Shown: positions 1 to 7,824 of the stretch, piece by piece
Layout: the number at the start of each line of letters is the position of its first letter
How positions within the stretch are numbered: position 1 is the stretch's first letter
Assembly: GCA_002501695.1 (NCBI GenBank)
Contig: DANZ01000020.1
Location: forward strand, 1,542-35,580
DNA: 34,039 nt
Direction: 5' to 3'
Source: Methanolobus sp. UBA474
Lineage (GTDB): Archaea; Halobacteriota; Methanosarcinia; Methanosarcinales; Methanosarcinaceae
Program-made: the position numbers and the translations under genes
Notes under the pieces: generated by a model
Seen by the model: only the letters and a program-made list of their open reading frames with translations
Told to the model about the DNA's origin: nothing
The model's database searches: none

Positions 1-24
1 AAAAAAGTATGGCCGATACGGCCA
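1..24 (-). terminator. Hairpin plus oligo-T terminator after mrp
   Basis: A perfect 6-bp inverted repeat (TGGCCG-ATA-CGGCCA, 10-24) is followed, reading the minus strand, by TACTTTTTT at the window edge. A second small hairpin (GGGAT-ATG-ATCCC, 39-51) lies between it and the mrp stop codon. Archaeal termination depends mainly on oligo-T tracts, so the T run is the important part and the hairpin is supporting. Confidence 0.6.
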
Positions 25-60
25 GAATATGAAGTAAAGGGATATGATCCCTGAGCCTTT

Positions 61-894
61 TTATTTTTTGAAGTTCTCTACGCTGTCTACGATCCGGCTG
101 AACTCTCTGAACCACTCCAGATCCGCATTGCCTTGCAGGTGGACCCTGCCCTGGTCCTCGATCTCCGCTATCGCAGGGTCAAGAGGCAGCTGCGCCAGTA
201 CCGGTACATTGAAATCCGCTGCCGCCTTTTCCACACCGCCTGTTCCGTAGATGTCTATCCTCTCATTGCAGTGGGGGCATTTCATTCCGCTCATATTTTC
301 CACTATACCGATGACCGGGACCTTGAGCATACTCGCAAACGTGAGTGACTTCCTTACACTTAAAAGGGCTACATCCTGGGGTGTTGTCACAACTACCGAG
401 CCGTCTAGTTTCTCTATGAGCTGGGCAATGCTCAGTGGCTCGTCGCCTGTGCCTGGTGGCAGGTCAATAAAAAGATAGTCCAGCTTTCCCCATGAGACCT
501 CTTCAAGGAACTGCTTGATGGCTCCCATCTTTGCAGGCCCTCTCCATATTATGGGAGAATCCCTGTCCTCTATAAGGAGTGCTATTGACATGACTTTCAG
601 GTTCTCGGTAACCTGTATCGGGACTATGCCATTCTCATCGACATCAGGTTTTTTGTCTTCGATGCCGAACATCTTGGGAATGCTGGGCCCGTGGATATCC
701 GCATCAAGAAGCCCTACCTTATATCCGCGCTCTGCAAGTCGCGCAGCAAGGTTAGCGGCAATAGTGCTTTTGCCCACGCCCCCCTTTCCGCTCATGACCA
801 TTATCTTGTTCCTGATGGCTCTCATCTGCTTGACAAGCTTGGGCTCCTGGGGTTTCTTTAACAGGTCCTGAGGGCTCTGTATCGTTTGTGCCAT
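61..894 (-). CDS. Mrp/NBP35-family Fe-S cluster scaffold/carrier ATPase
   Basis: A 277-residue cytoplasmic P-loop ATPase of the Mrp/ApbC/NBP35 family, which bind and transfer [4Fe-4S] clusters to apo-proteins. The deviant Walker A GKGGVGKST is at residues 36-44, followed by the switch motif DADIHGPS (about 64-71), the FIDLPPGTGD segment (about 142-151) and the bridging CxxC pair Cys206/Cys209 that would hold a cluster between two monomers. Length is normal for the archaeal family. The ATG start has a Shine-Dalgarno GAGGT seven bases upstream. It lies 86 bp behind the DUF134 gene on the same strand, but a TATA-like element in the gap suggests its own promoter. A general Fe-S role fits a methanogen; specific clients cannot be read from sequence. 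Confidence 0.95.
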   Translation of the reverse strand: MAQTIQSPQDLLKKPQEPKLVKQMRAIRNKIMVMSGKGGVGKSTIAANLAARLAERGYKVGLLDADIHGPSIPKMFGIEDKKPDVDENGIVPIQVTENLKVMSIALLIEDRDSPIIWRGPAKMGAIKQFLEEVSWGKLDYLFIDLPPGTGDEPLSIAQLIEKLDGSVVVTTPQDVALLSVRKSLTFASMLKVPVIGIVENMSGMKCPHCNERIDIYGTGGVEKAAADFNVPVLAQLPLDPAIAEIEDQGRVHLQGNADLEWFREFSRIVDSVENFKK

Positions 895-957
895 TTAGTT
901 ACCTCTCTAATGATTAATCGTCTGGGATCTAATGCTAAGTATAAACACATCCTGGAT

Positions 958-969
958 GCGATATATACT
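958..969 (-). promoter_or_regulatory. TATA-like promoter element for mrp
   Basis: Read on the minus strand this is AGTATATATCGC, a good archaeal TATA box. It would place the transcript start near 935-940, giving a leader of about 40 nt that contains the AGAGAGGT ribosome binding site of mrp. This is a positional inference. Confidence 0.4.
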
Positions 970-980
970 AAGGTTCAATG

Positions 981-1292
981 CTACTTTTCATTGATATTAA
1001 GATAGCTTCCGCCAGATATCTCTATTGCCTTGCCGGTTGTCAGTGCCAATGCAACTTTTCTCCTTGCACTTTGCAGATCATCCCAGAATGCACGTCTTGA
1101 AATGCCCATCCTGAAAGCTGCTTCTTCCTGCAACAGCCCTTCCAGGTCGACCAACCTTAAAGCTTCCAGCTCTTCGACTGCAAGCGCTACGGTCTCAAGT
1201 TCAATCAGCGGCACTCCCCTTGGTTTGAAATAAAGGACTTCCGGGGAGCATTCTACTCTTCTTGGGGACTTAGGTCTCCCTCTGCATTTCAT
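981..1292 (-). CDS. DUF134 family HTH protein
   Basis: A 103-residue protein of the DUF134 family, small basic proteins with a predicted helix-turn-helix, common in methanogens and anaerobes. The family signature is visible: a basic N-terminus (CRGRPKSPRRV), YFKPRGVPL, the EELEALRLVDLEGLLQEEAA segment and a C-terminal HTH (MGISRRAFWDDLQSARRKVA). An in-frame TTG at 1316 would add eight residues. The ATG at 1292 is preferred because family members begin near this basic segment and an AT-rich AATAAATAT box lies about 25 bp upstream, consistent with a leaderless or short-leader transcript. DUF134 genes often sit near Mrp/NifX-type Fe-S genes, as here. The function is unknown; a DNA-binding role is inferred. 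Confidence 0.85.
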   Translation of the reverse strand: MKCRGRPKSPRRVECSPEVLYFKPRGVPLIELETVALAVEELEALRLVDLEGLLQEEAAFRMGISRRAFWDDLQSARRKVALALTTGKAIEISGGSYLNINEK

Positions 1293-1380
1293 CACTTCTA
1301 TTGATGGGGGTGCCAATATTTATTCTTTGCTGGAAAAGTTCATATATTTCTTCTCAGATGTACTTATTTTTTGAAAAACT

Positions 1381-1688
1381 TCAGATGAAATAGGCGAACA
1401 GGGTTATGGTTCCACATATAATGCAGAATTCGTCAAAGTTAAACTTCCGGGCTATCTTATAAAAAGACGGCAGGTTTCCCTGAATCTCCTGCAGGTCTTT
1501 CCTGAAATAGATCGCTGCTGAGAGAAGGATGCCTGTATGAAGCCATATGGATATTGGCAGGGCTTCTGCAAGCGTCTTGCCAAACACATTGATCATTACC
1601 AGGGTGGTCATGCCCTTGCTGCTTATCGGGAGCCATTCAGCTATGCCCTGGACTACTCCGATAACTGCTGCTTCTAGAATATTAACAT
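1381..1688 (-). pseudogene. uppP: Decayed undecaprenyl-pyrophosphate phosphatase (UppP/BacA)
   Basis: The conserved N-terminus of UppP is readable on the minus strand: NILEAAVIGVVQG, then EWLPISSKG, then LPISIWLHTGILLSAAIYFRKD. The first two include the family's active-site region (E-x-LPISSxG). Two lesions are seen. The only plausible ATG (1688-1686) is one base out of frame, running into TAG after four codons, while the conserved frame begins right after it; this looks like a 1-bp deletion at codon 2. The frame also ends after about 100 codons, whereas the family is about 260-270 residues, and no UppP similarity is visible below 1381. It is most likely a non-functional remnant. The ATG at 1611 would only express an internal piece. 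Confidence 0.75.
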
Positions 1689-2117
1689 CCTACCCAGATG
1701 TGACTGTTTTGCATATATATCGGGCGGTTACTGATCATTTTGATCCATGATAATTGTGATACTGCCTGGCTCCTTGTTGCCAAATATCATTATAAATAAT
1801 TATGAAAATCGTAATCTTTTTATTGTAGCAGGAACAAACTCTATATGGGACCATTTATGGCACAATCAGTTAACAGGAGTTCAGGCGCTTTTGCACATGC
1901 TCTACAATCGATCCCTGAATACTCTGAGATACTCGTGCTGCTTCTGATACTAGCTTTGCTGGCGATGTCTTCTGATGAGATCGCGGATCTTATTGCATTG
2001 GTGCGCGAATCATTCATATATCCCGGACTTCCCTGAACAAGCTCTTTTACTATTTGAGCAGTGTTTCTGCGAATATGCAGTGGTGCAGGATATTTAGATT
2101 CAACTGGAGGCATTCTT
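1689..2117. other. Intergenic stretch without a convincing gene
   Basis: About 430 bp between the uppP remnant and the DUF1622 gene. An AT-rich element (ATTATAAATAATTATG, about 1790-1805) could be a promoter. A 63-codon plus-strand frame beginning at 1845 shares frame with the DUF1622 gene but is separated from it by TGA codons at 2034 and 2052; it includes a hydrophobic run (EILVLLLILALLAM). A long minus-strand frame across the same bases is Ser/Arg-rich and looks like a shadow. I recognise neither. The stretch may be a degenerated gene. Confidence 0.4.
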
Positions 2118-2471
2118 GTGGTCGTTGGAGCAGGGTCTTTGATCGAATGGGGGTCTGTGGCCCTTGGCGTCTTCGAGCTATTTATCCTTATGGTGGGCCT
2201 GGCAATGATCATCTATGGCGGTATCGTCGCCACAATAGAGATAATTCTCCACGAGATCCGCAAAAGAAGCTATACTTATGCGCACATAAGGCACCAGTTC
2301 ACAGATAAGATATTGTTCGGCCTGGAATTCCTGATCGCCGCAGATATACTGAGGACAGTGCGAAATCCTACTCCTGAGGAGATCCTGACTCTTGGGGCGA
2401 TCGTTCTGATAAGAACCACTATGGCTTATTTTCTTAGTAAAGAGGTTCAGGAATACTCTTTTGACGAGTAG
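2118..2471 (+). CDS. DUF1622 family membrane protein
   Basis: A 117-residue protein of the DUF1622 family, small integral membrane proteins of unknown function. Visible features are a hydrophobic segment (LGVFELFILMVGLAMIIYGGIVATIEIIL), then the family hallmark FGLEFLIAADILRTVRNPTPEEILTLG in pieces, and a second hydrophobic segment IVLIRTTMAYFLSKE near the C-terminus. The GTG start at 2118 is chosen because GGAGG (2106-2110) lies seven bases upstream. A GTG at 2061 would add 19 residues with no family-like sequence and no ribosome binding site. The frame ends in TAG. No partner genes adjoin it. Confidence 0.75.
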   Translation: MVVGAGSLIEWGSVALGVFELFILMVGLAMIIYGGIVATIEIILHEIRKRSYTYAHIRHQFTDKILFGLEFLIAADILRTVRNPTPEEILTLGAIVLIRTTMAYFLSKEVQEYSFDE

Positions 2472-2522
2472 CCATATACTGGCCACGTTACTCACTTTTC
2501 ATGTAACCGGATTTGCATCATC

Positions 2523-2539
2523 TTTGGTATGTATGCAAA
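2523..2539 (+). promoter_or_regulatory. Candidate operator upstream of the DtxR-type regulator
   Basis: TTTGGTATGTATGCAAA fits TTTGGTAT-N5-CAAA, which recurs once more in the window, upstream of the metal ABC operon at 3041-3057. A related half-site, TTTTGGTTACAAA, follows at 2552-2564. The pattern sits about 35-50 bp upstream of the TATA box AGAATATATATG (about 2571-2582). An autoregulated metal-responsive operator is inferred. Confidence 0.45.
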
Positions 2540-2603
2540 TTTAACCTATTATTTTGGTTACAAATGAAAAAGAATATATATGCCAGTTTACTATTCTCAA
2601 TAT

Positions 2604-3026
2604 ATGCAGGAAATCACAGGGCTTGAGCTCTCTCCAAAGAAAGTAGAATATTTAAAGTTCCTGTTCAAGAAAGGGGGACTTGTGAGGACTACGGACATTT
2701 CCACTCAGTTGAAAGTAGATCCTTCCACATCTACAAAGGCCATTAGTGACCTTGCCGAGACCGGACTTGTGGAGCATATCCCCTACAGGGGTGTAAGATT
2801 GACCGAAGCAGGCCAATCGTATGCTGAATTCCTTATCAATCGGCATAATATCCTGAGCCTGATGCTTAGCCACTACGGCCTGTCTCCGGAGGAGGCATGC
2901 GGGGAAGCCTCAAGGTTCGAATCGTTAGTTTCAAAGACTGCAGTGGATAAGATATGCACTTCTATGGGCCACCCCATGACAAGTGTGTGCGGGAAGATTC
3001 GTCATGTCTCATGCGGGATTTCCTGA
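2604..3026 (+). CDS. DtxR/MntR-family metal-dependent transcriptional regulator
   Basis: A 140-residue (148 if started at 2580) iron-dependent-repressor-family protein. The N-terminal winged helix covers KVEYLKFLFKKGG, the recognition region TDISTQLKVDPSTSTKAISDLAETGLVEHIPYRG in pieces, and VRLTEAGQSYAEFL; the family's dimerization/metal domain follows (INRHNILSLMLSHYGLSPEEA...ESLVSKTAVDKI). It ends after this domain, with no SH3-like third domain. The ATG at 2604 is preferred because the TATA box centred near 2576 would put transcription at or beside it, giving a leaderless mRNA. It lies 64 bp upstream of a Znu-type ABC operon on the same strand and is probably its repressor. Which metal it senses cannot be read from sequence. 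Confidence 0.85.
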   Translation: MQEITGLELSPKKVEYLKFLFKKGGLVRTTDISTQLKVDPSTSTKAISDLAETGLVEHIPYRGVRLTEAGQSYAEFLINRHNILSLMLSHYGLSPEEACGEASRFESLVSKTAVDKICTSMGHPMTSVCGKIRHVSCGIS

Positions 3027-3040
3027 TATGCGTTCATATG

Positions 3041-3057
3041 TTTGGTATATGCTCAAA
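3041..3057 (+). promoter_or_regulatory. Candidate operator upstream of the metal ABC operon
   Basis: TTTGGTATATGCTCAAA matches the TTTGGTAT-N5-CAAA site found upstream of the regulator, again followed by a TTTTGG element (3060-3065). It lies 33 bp before the znuA-like ATG, where a bound repressor could block the promoter. The shared pattern is seen directly; the function is inferred. Confidence 0.45.
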
Positions 3058-3090
3058 ACTTTTGGTGGTACTGCTAAATGGAGATAATAA

Positions 3091-4041
3091 ATGAATAGAT
3101 CAGTTATGTTATTTGCGTTGTTCCTATCTTTAGGACTTGTTATCATAAGCGGTTGCGTTGATAGGCAGGAAGCATCTTTCTCATCTGATAAGCCGGTGGT
3201 CGCTGTGAGCATCCTTCCGCAGGCCGAATTTGTGGAAAAGATAGCAGGGGACCAGGTGAGGGTACTTGTCATGGTTCCTCAGGGTGCAGATCCTCATACC
3301 TACGAGATAACCTCCGGGCAGCTCAGGGACCTCAGTAAGGCTGAGATGTATGTAAAAGTGGGCTCCGGAATGGACTTTGAGAATGTATGGATGGACCGTT
3401 TGATAGCCCAGAATACGGATATGCTTATAGTGGACTCATCAAGTGGCATTGAGCTCAGGGCAATGGAAGTTCACTCCCATGATGAAGAAGGAGAAGCTGA
3501 TGAGCATGATGAGGAACCGGGCGCCGGCGAACAAAATGTGACCAATACTACCGGTGCAAAGGACCCGCACATATGGACATCCCCCCAGGAAGCAAAGATC
3601 ATGGTAGGCAATATCTATGAAGGTCTCATACAGATCGATCCTGATAACCAGGAACTGTATATGCAGAACAGGGATGCCTACCTTGCAGAGCTGGATGCGG
3701 CAGACGCTATGATCAAAGAGACCCTTGCCGGGAAAGAGGGCAGCAGCTTCATAGTGTATCATCCCTCCTGGGGTTATTTCGCTGAGGACTATGGTCTTGA
3801 TCAGGTATCCGTAGAGATGGAGGGCAAGGAGCCCAGTGCCAAAGATATGCAACGTCTGATAGATACGGCAAAGGAAAAGAATATCACGGTGATATTCGTA
3901 CAGCCCGGTTTCAGCGCAACAAGCTCTAAGGCTATTGCTTCCGAAATAAATGCAGAGGTAGTAACTGTGGATCCCCTTGCAAAAGATTATATAGATAACC
4001 TTGCAAAGGTATCCGAAGCATTTGAAAAAGGACTGGCTTAA
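3091..4041 (+). CDS. znuA: Metal ABC transporter substrate-binding lipoprotein (ZnuA-like)
   Basis: A 316-residue cluster A-I metal-binding protein. The N-terminus is a lipoprotein signal with the cysteine of IISGC at residue 22, implying membrane anchoring outside the cell. The four metal ligands of the family can be placed: His69 (DPHTYE), His160 (DPHIWTSP), His224 (YHPSWGYF) and Asp294 (VDPLAKDY). A His/Asp/Glu-rich loop lies at about 126-148. A third-position His plus a His-rich loop is typical of zinc-specific members, whereas Mn/Fe members usually carry Glu there, so zinc is the best guess. GGAG at 3080-3083 is seven bases from the ATG. It is the first gene of a three-gene operon. Confidence 0.9.
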   Translation: MNRSVMLFALFLSLGLVIISGCVDRQEASFSSDKPVVAVSILPQAEFVEKIAGDQVRVLVMVPQGADPHTYEITSGQLRDLSKAEMYVKVGSGMDFENVWMDRLIAQNTDMLIVDSSSGIELRAMEVHSHDEEGEADEHDEEPGAGEQNVTNTTGAKDPHIWTSPQEAKIMVGNIYEGLIQIDPDNQELYMQNRDAYLAELDAADAMIKETLAGKEGSSFIVYHPSWGYFAEDYGLDQVSVEMEGKEPSAKDMQRLIDTAKEKNITVIFVQPGFSATSSKAIASEINAEVVTVDPLAKDYIDNLAKVSEAFEKGLA

Positions 4042-4791
4042 ATGGTTAAAGTGATCGATCTCAAGGATGTATGGGTAAGTTATGGCAATGTTCCCGTGCT
4101 CGAAGCAGTGGATCTTGTAGTAGAGGACCGGGACTTCCTTGCCATAATAGGTCCCAACGGAGGCGGCAAAAGCACACTCCTGAAAGTTATCCTCGGGTTG
4201 ATCAAACCTGACCGCGGTTCAGTTAAACTTCTGGGGGAAGATCCGAGAAGGACCCGCAAATATGCGGGCTACGTACCCCAGTATATCTCTTCTAACCTGG
4301 AGTTCCCGATAAATGTATGGGAAGTCGTTCTGATGGGCTGCCTGGGCCATAAGGGTCCCTTCAGGGGATACGACGAAGAGGACAAAAAAGCTGCCTATGA
4401 AGCTCTTAAAGTAGTAGATATGCTTGATTACAGGGACCGCCAGATAGGCGAGCTCTCAGGCGGGCAGAAGCAGAGAGTGTTCATTGCCAGGTCGCTTGTC
4501 ACACATCCCAAATTGCTGATCCTGGACGAACCTTCGACAGGGATCGATTCAAAACGCCAGAAGGAGTTCTATGAACTTCTCAACAGGCTCAAATCGGAGA
4601 TCGCGATCCTGCTTGTAACTCACGACATGAGTGCCGTCTCTGTTTATGTGGATAAGGTTGCATGTCTGAACCGAAGGCTTCACTATCATAATTCCAAGGA
4701 ACTTAGTCCTGATGACCTTGAAGCGGCATACCAGTGCCCTGTAGAGATCATCGCACACGGCGTTCCGCACAGGGTCCTGAAGGTCCATTAA
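4042..4791 (+). CDS. znuC: Metal ABC transporter ATP-binding protein (ZnuC-like)
   Basis: A 249-residue ABC ATPase energising uptake of the metal delivered by the upstream lipoprotein. Walker A GPNGGGKST is at residues 37-45, the signature LSGGQKQR at 138-145, Walker B LLILDEP at 158-164, and the switch His in LLVTHDMS follows. The Q-loop (YVPQ) and the length are typical of the ZnuC/MntB group. The ATG directly abuts the stop codon of the binding-protein gene, indicating coupled translation. Confidence 0.93.
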   Translation: MVKVIDLKDVWVSYGNVPVLEAVDLVVEDRDFLAIIGPNGGGKSTLLKVILGLIKPDRGSVKLLGEDPRRTRKYAGYVPQYISSNLEFPINVWEVVLMGCLGHKGPFRGYDEEDKKAAYEALKVVDMLDYRDRQIGELSGGQKQRVFIARSLVTHPKLLILDEPSTGIDSKRQKEFYELLNRLKSEIAILLVTHDMSAVSVYVDKVACLNRRLHYHNSKELSPDDLEAAYQCPVEIIAHGVPHRVLKVH

Positions 4792-4807
4792 AACGAAGGG
4801 GCGTTCC

Positions 4808-5623
4808 ATGATCGAAATACTCCAATACGGTTTTATGAGGAATGCCATTCTGGCGGCAATCCTTGCAAGCATCGCCTGCGGTATTATAGGCGTTTATGTC
4901 GTTGTTAAAAAAATTGCCTCTCTGAGCGGTGGCATTTCCCATGCGTCCTTTGGCGGGATAGGCCTGGGATATTACCTTGGTGTGGACCCCATGTACGGAC
5001 TGATACCTTTCAGCCTGCTGTCGGCTGTTGCTATGGGCCTTGTAAGTAAAAGGACCAAGGTGGCAGAAGACACCGCCATTGGCATACTGTGGTCACTGGG
5101 CATGGCGATAGGCATCATTCTCATATATCTTACTCCCGGATATGCGCCGGACCTGATGACCTATCTTTTCGGGAACATACTCACAGTGCCACTTTCCGAC
5201 ATCTACCTGATGCTTGCGCTTGATGCGGTGATCATCCTGGTGGTATATGCCTATTATAAGGAATTCATGTCCCTGTGCTTTGATGAGGAATTTGCGGAGG
5301 TCGCAGGTATCAATGTAGAGCGCCTCTATCTCCTTTTACTTTGCCTGATAGCATTGACAATTGTCCTGCTCATCAAGGTTGTAGGGATCATACTTATAAT
5401 CGCGCTGCTCACGATGCCGGCATCCCTGAGCAGCCATTACACAAAGAACCTGAAAAAGATGATGCACCTTTCCATTTTATTTGGCGCGCTCTTCAGCATT
5501 ACAGGGCTGGCACTCTCATATAATTATGATGTGCCTTCAGGTGCGACGATCATCCTTGTGATGTCAGCAGTATATATGCTTCATTTTGTGTACAAGGCAG
5601 TCAAACCAAAACCTGAATCATGA
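4808..5623 (+). CDS. znuB: Metal ABC transporter permease (ZnuB-like, ABC-3 family)
   Basis: A 271-residue polytopic membrane protein of the ABC-3 family with about eight hydrophobic segments. The usual landmarks are visible: the N-terminal YGFMRNAILAAILASIACGIIGVYVV region, KKIASLSGGISHASFGGIGL, and a C-terminal half with VVGIILIIALLTMPASLS. It follows the ATPase after 16 bp, with AAGGGG six bases from the ATG. It completes a binding protein-ATPase-permease operon; two copies would form the channel. Confidence 0.92.
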   Translation: MIEILQYGFMRNAILAAILASIACGIIGVYVVVKKIASLSGGISHASFGGIGLGYYLGVDPMYGLIPFSLLSAVAMGLVSKRTKVAEDTAIGILWSLGMAIGIILIYLTPGYAPDLMTYLFGNILTVPLSDIYLMLALDAVIILVVYAYYKEFMSLCFDEEFAEVAGINVERLYLLLLCLIALTIVLLIKVVGIILIIALLTMPASLSSHYTKNLKKMMHLSILFGALFSITGLALSYNYDVPSGATIILVMSAVYMLHFVYKAVKPKPES

Positions 5624-5638
5624 GGAGTATTATACTCC
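5624..5638. terminator. Short hairpin between convergent znuB and tfuA
   Basis: GGAGTA-TTA-TACTCC forms a perfect 6-bp stem in the 25-bp gap between the two convergent stop codons, followed on the plus strand by a pyrimidine-rich run (TTCTGTTCTTCTATC). It may serve both genes. No long T run is present, so the assignment is tentative. Confidence 0.35.
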
Positions 5639-5648
5639 TTCTGTTCTT

Positions 5649-6338
5649 CTATCTGCGTGCCTCTGTGTAATCACTATCCAGCAAAAGCTCTCTCATTTTC
5701 TCAAGTACCATCACGGCGTCCTGTCTCTTCAGGTTCACCTCGTGCTCCCTGCAATAGGCGAGGACCCCCGCAGCCTTATCTTCAGGAATTATTTTTTCGA
5801 TGGCAGCTTTTTTTGCCAATCCAAAATAGCTCCTTTCACTGTAATGCATCTTTTTGGCAAGTGCTATCAGGGCGATGCAGTTTTCCTCTCCTATGATGCC
5901 TGTGTGAGAGGCCGCCAGGAGAGTTTCCCTTATATTTACCATGGGGTCTGAGACCGGCTCGAAGGTATCCGGATTGGTTGCCACTGCAACTTCATCATCA
6001 TCTTCTATTATCCCGTCCCTGTACCATTCATATATCTTTCCCACGCCGATCATGCCGTGAACATCGAGTTCTGAGGCCCTCAGGGCGCCCATGCTGCATC
6101 CACCTACAACAGTGACCCCTGCATCCATTGCCTTGATTATTTCCTTATGCGCAACGGCCGCCTTGCTGAAGAACACCCCATCGATTATGCCAATGAGCTT
6201 ATATCCTGCCCTGACGGCTGTTTCCATGTTGCCTCTGAATATGGGGGGCCGGTAATCCACACCGAGTATCCTGCTTGCGTCCTCATGGCTGATGCTCGTG
6301 CCTGTGAATACTACTGCCTTGCTCTCTACCGGGCTCAT
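5649..6338 (-). CDS. tfuA: TfuA-domain protein, partner in McrA thioamidation
   Basis: A 229-residue TfuA-like protein. The core is readable: AVVFTGTSISHEDA near the start, YRPPIFRG, AGYKLIGIIDGVFF, the conserved VTVVGGCSMGALRASEL, and GKIYEWYRDGIIEDDDEVA. In methanogens TfuA and YcaO are required for the thioglycine of methyl-coenzyme M reductase subunit A; TfuA is thought to help supply sulfur, though its exact chemistry is less certain than that of YcaO. Its ATG overlaps the ycaO stop codon by four bases (ATGA), so the two are translationally coupled. Length is normal. Confidence 0.9.
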   Translation of the reverse strand: MSPVESKAVVFTGTSISHEDASRILGVDYRPPIFRGNMETAVRAGYKLIGIIDGVFFSKAAVAHKEIIKAMDAGVTVVGGCSMGALRASELDVHGMIGVGKIYEWYRDGIIEDDDEVAVATNPDTFEPVSDPMVNIRETLLAASHTGIIGEENCIALIALAKKMHYSERSYFGLAKKAAIEKIIPEDKAAGVLAYCREHEVNLKRQDAVMVLEKMRELLLDSDYTEARR

Positions 6339-7612
6339 TTTCTTATCCGATGCCTCCAGGGTCGCTCTTCAGGGGCCATTTTCTGTTTCTTCCCGGCTTT
6401 CAGCCTGCCTCCCATGCGCTCCCTGTCCAGGGAATACATCTCAAAGCCCGGTATGATGGCCCTGATGACCGGGATGGGAATACTTTCCCTGGAAAGATCT
6501 ACAATAATGGCACTATCAACGACACGGCCGAGTTGTTCAAGTACAGTTCGGATGTTCCCTGCGGGGCTGCTTTGAGAAATATCTGCGATCTCACTCATAG
6601 CGACCTTCTCTCCTTCACCATACCAGTACCTGTTCATGCGCCTGATACTGTCATAACCTATCTGCCTAACAAATTTCTCGCGGTCAGTGTCCTCACGTGC
6701 GCCGTGTATCTGCACGACCCTGGACTGGGCAGCTTCCGTCAGGGCCCTCTTTATCGCTATCTCCGGTCTCAAGTGGGATCCAGCCCCCATTACAAGCAGT
6801 GCAGGGTCCCTGAGCCTCAGATCGTCGGTGGCCGCTACAACGGTGGTGATCCCGGTGTCATGCGGCAGAAGCCATAGCTTGACCTCAACCTCATTGTCCA
6901 GGAACCTGCGCAGCAGTTCATAGTTCTCCCCGTCCTCTGCTGCCAGAATTATCTCTTTACCGGGGAACCTGTTGAACTCGGCAGTGCTCAGGGCATCCCT
7001 CTCAATAACTTCCAGCAGGCCATGGAGTATTGCTTCCTCAGGCAGGTTGCCGGCAGCAAGGCCATTCGTATTGGACCTGAAGAGCTTTACCGCCCTCCCG
7101 GGTGCGCTGTATGGATGAAATACCGCGTTTGCAGGAACAGCCACTTCCTCGTTTTTCAGCAGGTCCCATCCGGTAGTCCACTCTACCAGATGATCCGGGG
7201 AATACCTCTCCGGCAGGAGCAGGGATGTGGGGTCTACTGCAGGGCCTCCGGAGGAAACGATCTCAAATGTATCGATGAACTGCGGCGCGGATATCTCTTC
7301 TTTGATATCCCTGTTAAGGCCACTTCTTTCTGCAAGACACCTCTCGTAGCTTTCCATCATTGCGGAGATGCGTGCCTGGTTCTCAGTATTCCCTTTCCCC
7401 GAATAAATGGAAATTGCTCCTTCTGCGGCACTTGGTCTTATTGTTGTAAGGACTGGTATGCCTATCCTGTCAAGGTCCGTTATACCGGCAACCCTGGTAA
7501 CCCCTATTCGATCAAGGCTGCCTTTTGCCCTGTCGAGGGTTGCTTCCTCGTCAAAGATCCGCTGTGTTCCCTTTATGTATGAAAGCGTCTCATCTATCTT
7601 TATCTCTGGCAT
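6335..7612 (-). CDS. ycaO: YcaO-family McrA-glycine thioamidation protein
   Basis: A 425-residue YcaO cyclodehydratase. In methanogens it activates the peptide amide at a glycine of McrA with ATP and, with TfuA and sulfide, makes thioglycine. Recognisable pieces are IKGTQRIF, GVTRVAGITDLDRIGIPV, RPSAAEGAISIYSGKG, the YcaO glutamate/arginine-rich segment ISAMMESYERCLAERSG, and ALLEVIERDAL-like GLLEVIERDALSTAEFNRF. The ATG at 7612 is preferred over a TTG at 7654 because family members begin close to MPEIKIDETLSY. tfuA follows with a 4-bp overlap. A TATA-like ATATATATAAAA on the minus strand near 7710-7722 is a plausible promoter. Confidence 0.93.
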   Translation of the reverse strand: MPEIKIDETLSYIKGTQRIFDEEATLDRAKGSLDRIGVTRVAGITDLDRIGIPVLTTIRPSAAEGAISIYSGKGNTENQARISAMMESYERCLAERSGLNRDIKEEISAPQFIDTFEIVSSGGPAVDPTSLLLPERYSPDHLVEWTTGWDLLKNEEVAVPANAVFHPYSAPGRAVKLFRSNTNGLAAGNLPEEAILHGLLEVIERDALSTAEFNRFPGKEIILAAEDGENYELLRRFLDNEVEVKLWLLPHDTGITTVVAATDDLRLRDPALLVMGAGSHLRPEIAIKRALTEAAQSRVVQIHGAREDTDREKFVRQIGYDSIRRMNRYWYGEGEKVAMSEIADISQSSPAGNIRTVLEQLGRVVDSAIIVDLSRESIPIPVIRAIIPGFEMYSLDRERMGGRLKAGKKQKMAPEERPWRHRIRK

Positions 7613-7766
7613 GTCTAGGCAAAGTCTCCTGCAGGTATTAAATTCTTGCGACAATATCCTTTATCTATTTCTTTTAATGCAATTTAACTGATCTTTTCAT
7701 ACCCAATAGTTTTATATATATCCTGCACCATTGTAAGAGTTCAATCGGATGAGCAACATAAACTAT

Positions 7767-7779
7767 TATATATATTTTA
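7767..7779 (+). promoter_or_regulatory. TATA box for the 51-residue ORF
   Basis: TTATATATATTTT lies about 30 bp before the position where a transcript would start (about 7800-7805), leaving a leader of about 20-25 nt that carries AGGAGG. It is part of the divergent spacer with ycaO. Confidence 0.4.
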
Positions 7780-7824
7780 AGAGTGTTTATCTGGTTACTA
7801 TATAAATGAGAGACAGGAGGAATT

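Noticed and set aside
2034..2054. Readthrough or recoding of two TGA codons joining the 1845 frame to DUF1622
   Set aside because: TGA is not a recoded pyrrolysine codon, no selenocysteine signal is seen, and a good GTG start with GGAGG exists downstream.
1841..2212. 123-codon minus-strand frame
   Set aside because: Low-complexity Ser/Arg/Ile composition and overlap with the hallmark-bearing DUF1622 frame mark it as a shadow.
2920..2935. GGTTCGAATC, like a tRNA T-arm
   Set aside because: It lies within the DtxR-type coding sequence, and no acceptor, D or anticodon arms can be drawn around it.
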